Shown in pieces: positions 63,911 through 64,000 of a DNA stretch of 64,000 nucleotides. The DNA comes from Acidimicrobiaceae bacterium (lineage in GTDB: Bacteria > Actinomycetota > Acidimicrobiia > Acidimicrobiales > RAAP-2): positions 1 through 64,000 of the forward strand of contig DAHUZK010000020.1 in assembly GCA_027306605.1 (NCBI GenBank), written 5' to 3'. A program made the position numbers and the translations under genes. Numbering within the stretch: the stretch's first letter is position 1; each line of letters starts with the position of its first letter. The notes under the pieces were generated by a model. The model saw only the letters and a list, made by a program, of their open reading frames with translations, searched no databases and was not told the DNA's origin.

Positions 63911-64000
63911 CCATGCCCGGCTGCGACGGGGCCCCATCGGGACCTTCCGATTCGCCTCGCCGATCGCTCTCCGGCTGTCACAGGGGTTTCAATCGCTAAA

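Overview
This is a high-GC window that looks like an actinobacterial chromosome, probably of the Acidimicrobiia type. The reasons are heavy use of GTG starts, many 4-base stop/start overlaps, a deazaflavin (F420)-dependent nitroreductase-family protein, a mycothiol-dependent isomerase-fold protein, an ACR3/ArsC arsenic cluster, and the GlgE trehalose/alpha-glucan pathway. The lineage is inferred from gene content only. No rRNA, tRNA, insertion sequence, prophage or complete CRISPR array was seen.

Left part (1-14.5 kb): a partial methyltransferase, a PNPOx-like protein, a divergent arsenic cluster (arsR | arsI-acr3-arsC) with a readable promoter/operator region, and a cold-adaptation island (cspA, a fatty-acid desaturase, and a DEAD-box helicase fused to a cold-shock domain). 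After these come mostly single genes: a truncated GH76 remnant, a methyltransferase, a STAS protein, a COG4315-type lipoprotein, a hydrolase and an F420-type enzyme.

Middle-left (14.5-25 kb): a cell-surface set (small anchored protein, membrane-anchored GH43-like protein, OafA-like acyltransferase with SGNH domain), a DoxX-Rieske fusion, a family VIII beta-lactamase-like protein, a flavodoxin-like reductase and a GH15 glucoamylase/trehalase. The GH15 gene is the last member of a five-gene minus-strand run (31.6 to 22.7 kb): TPP-dependent pyruvate oxidase-like enzyme, FAD/Fe-S 2-hydroxyacid oxidoreductase, enolase-superfamily acid-sugar dehydratase, SDR, GH15.

Centre (32-51 kb): DedA and PAP2 membrane proteins, a CDF-like protein, and an hsp20 gene under a perfect CIRCE element and closed by a 20-bp perfect hairpin. 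Then comes the main feature: a 16-kb run of seven alpha-glucan/trehalose genes (glgE, treS-maltokinase fusion, malQ, glgB, treZ, glgX, treY), in which all six junctions are 4-base overlaps. Together these genes join the GlgE route (trehalose to maltose to maltose-1-phosphate to alpha-glucan) with the TreYZ/GlgX route (alpha-glucan to trehalose and malto-oligosaccharides).

Right part (51-64 kb): a GNAT remnant overlapping a dihydrodipicolinate-reductase-like gene, a small ABM-like protein, a PhyH dioxygenase divergent from a zinc alcohol dehydrogenase, a polytopic membrane protein, a mycothiol-isomerase-fold protein divergent from a DHA2-type MFS exporter, an amidohydrolase-TauD pair, a membrane-anchored HtrA protease and a small conserved hypothetical protein. 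Short perfect tandem duplications (14-21 bp, often 18) recur through the window.
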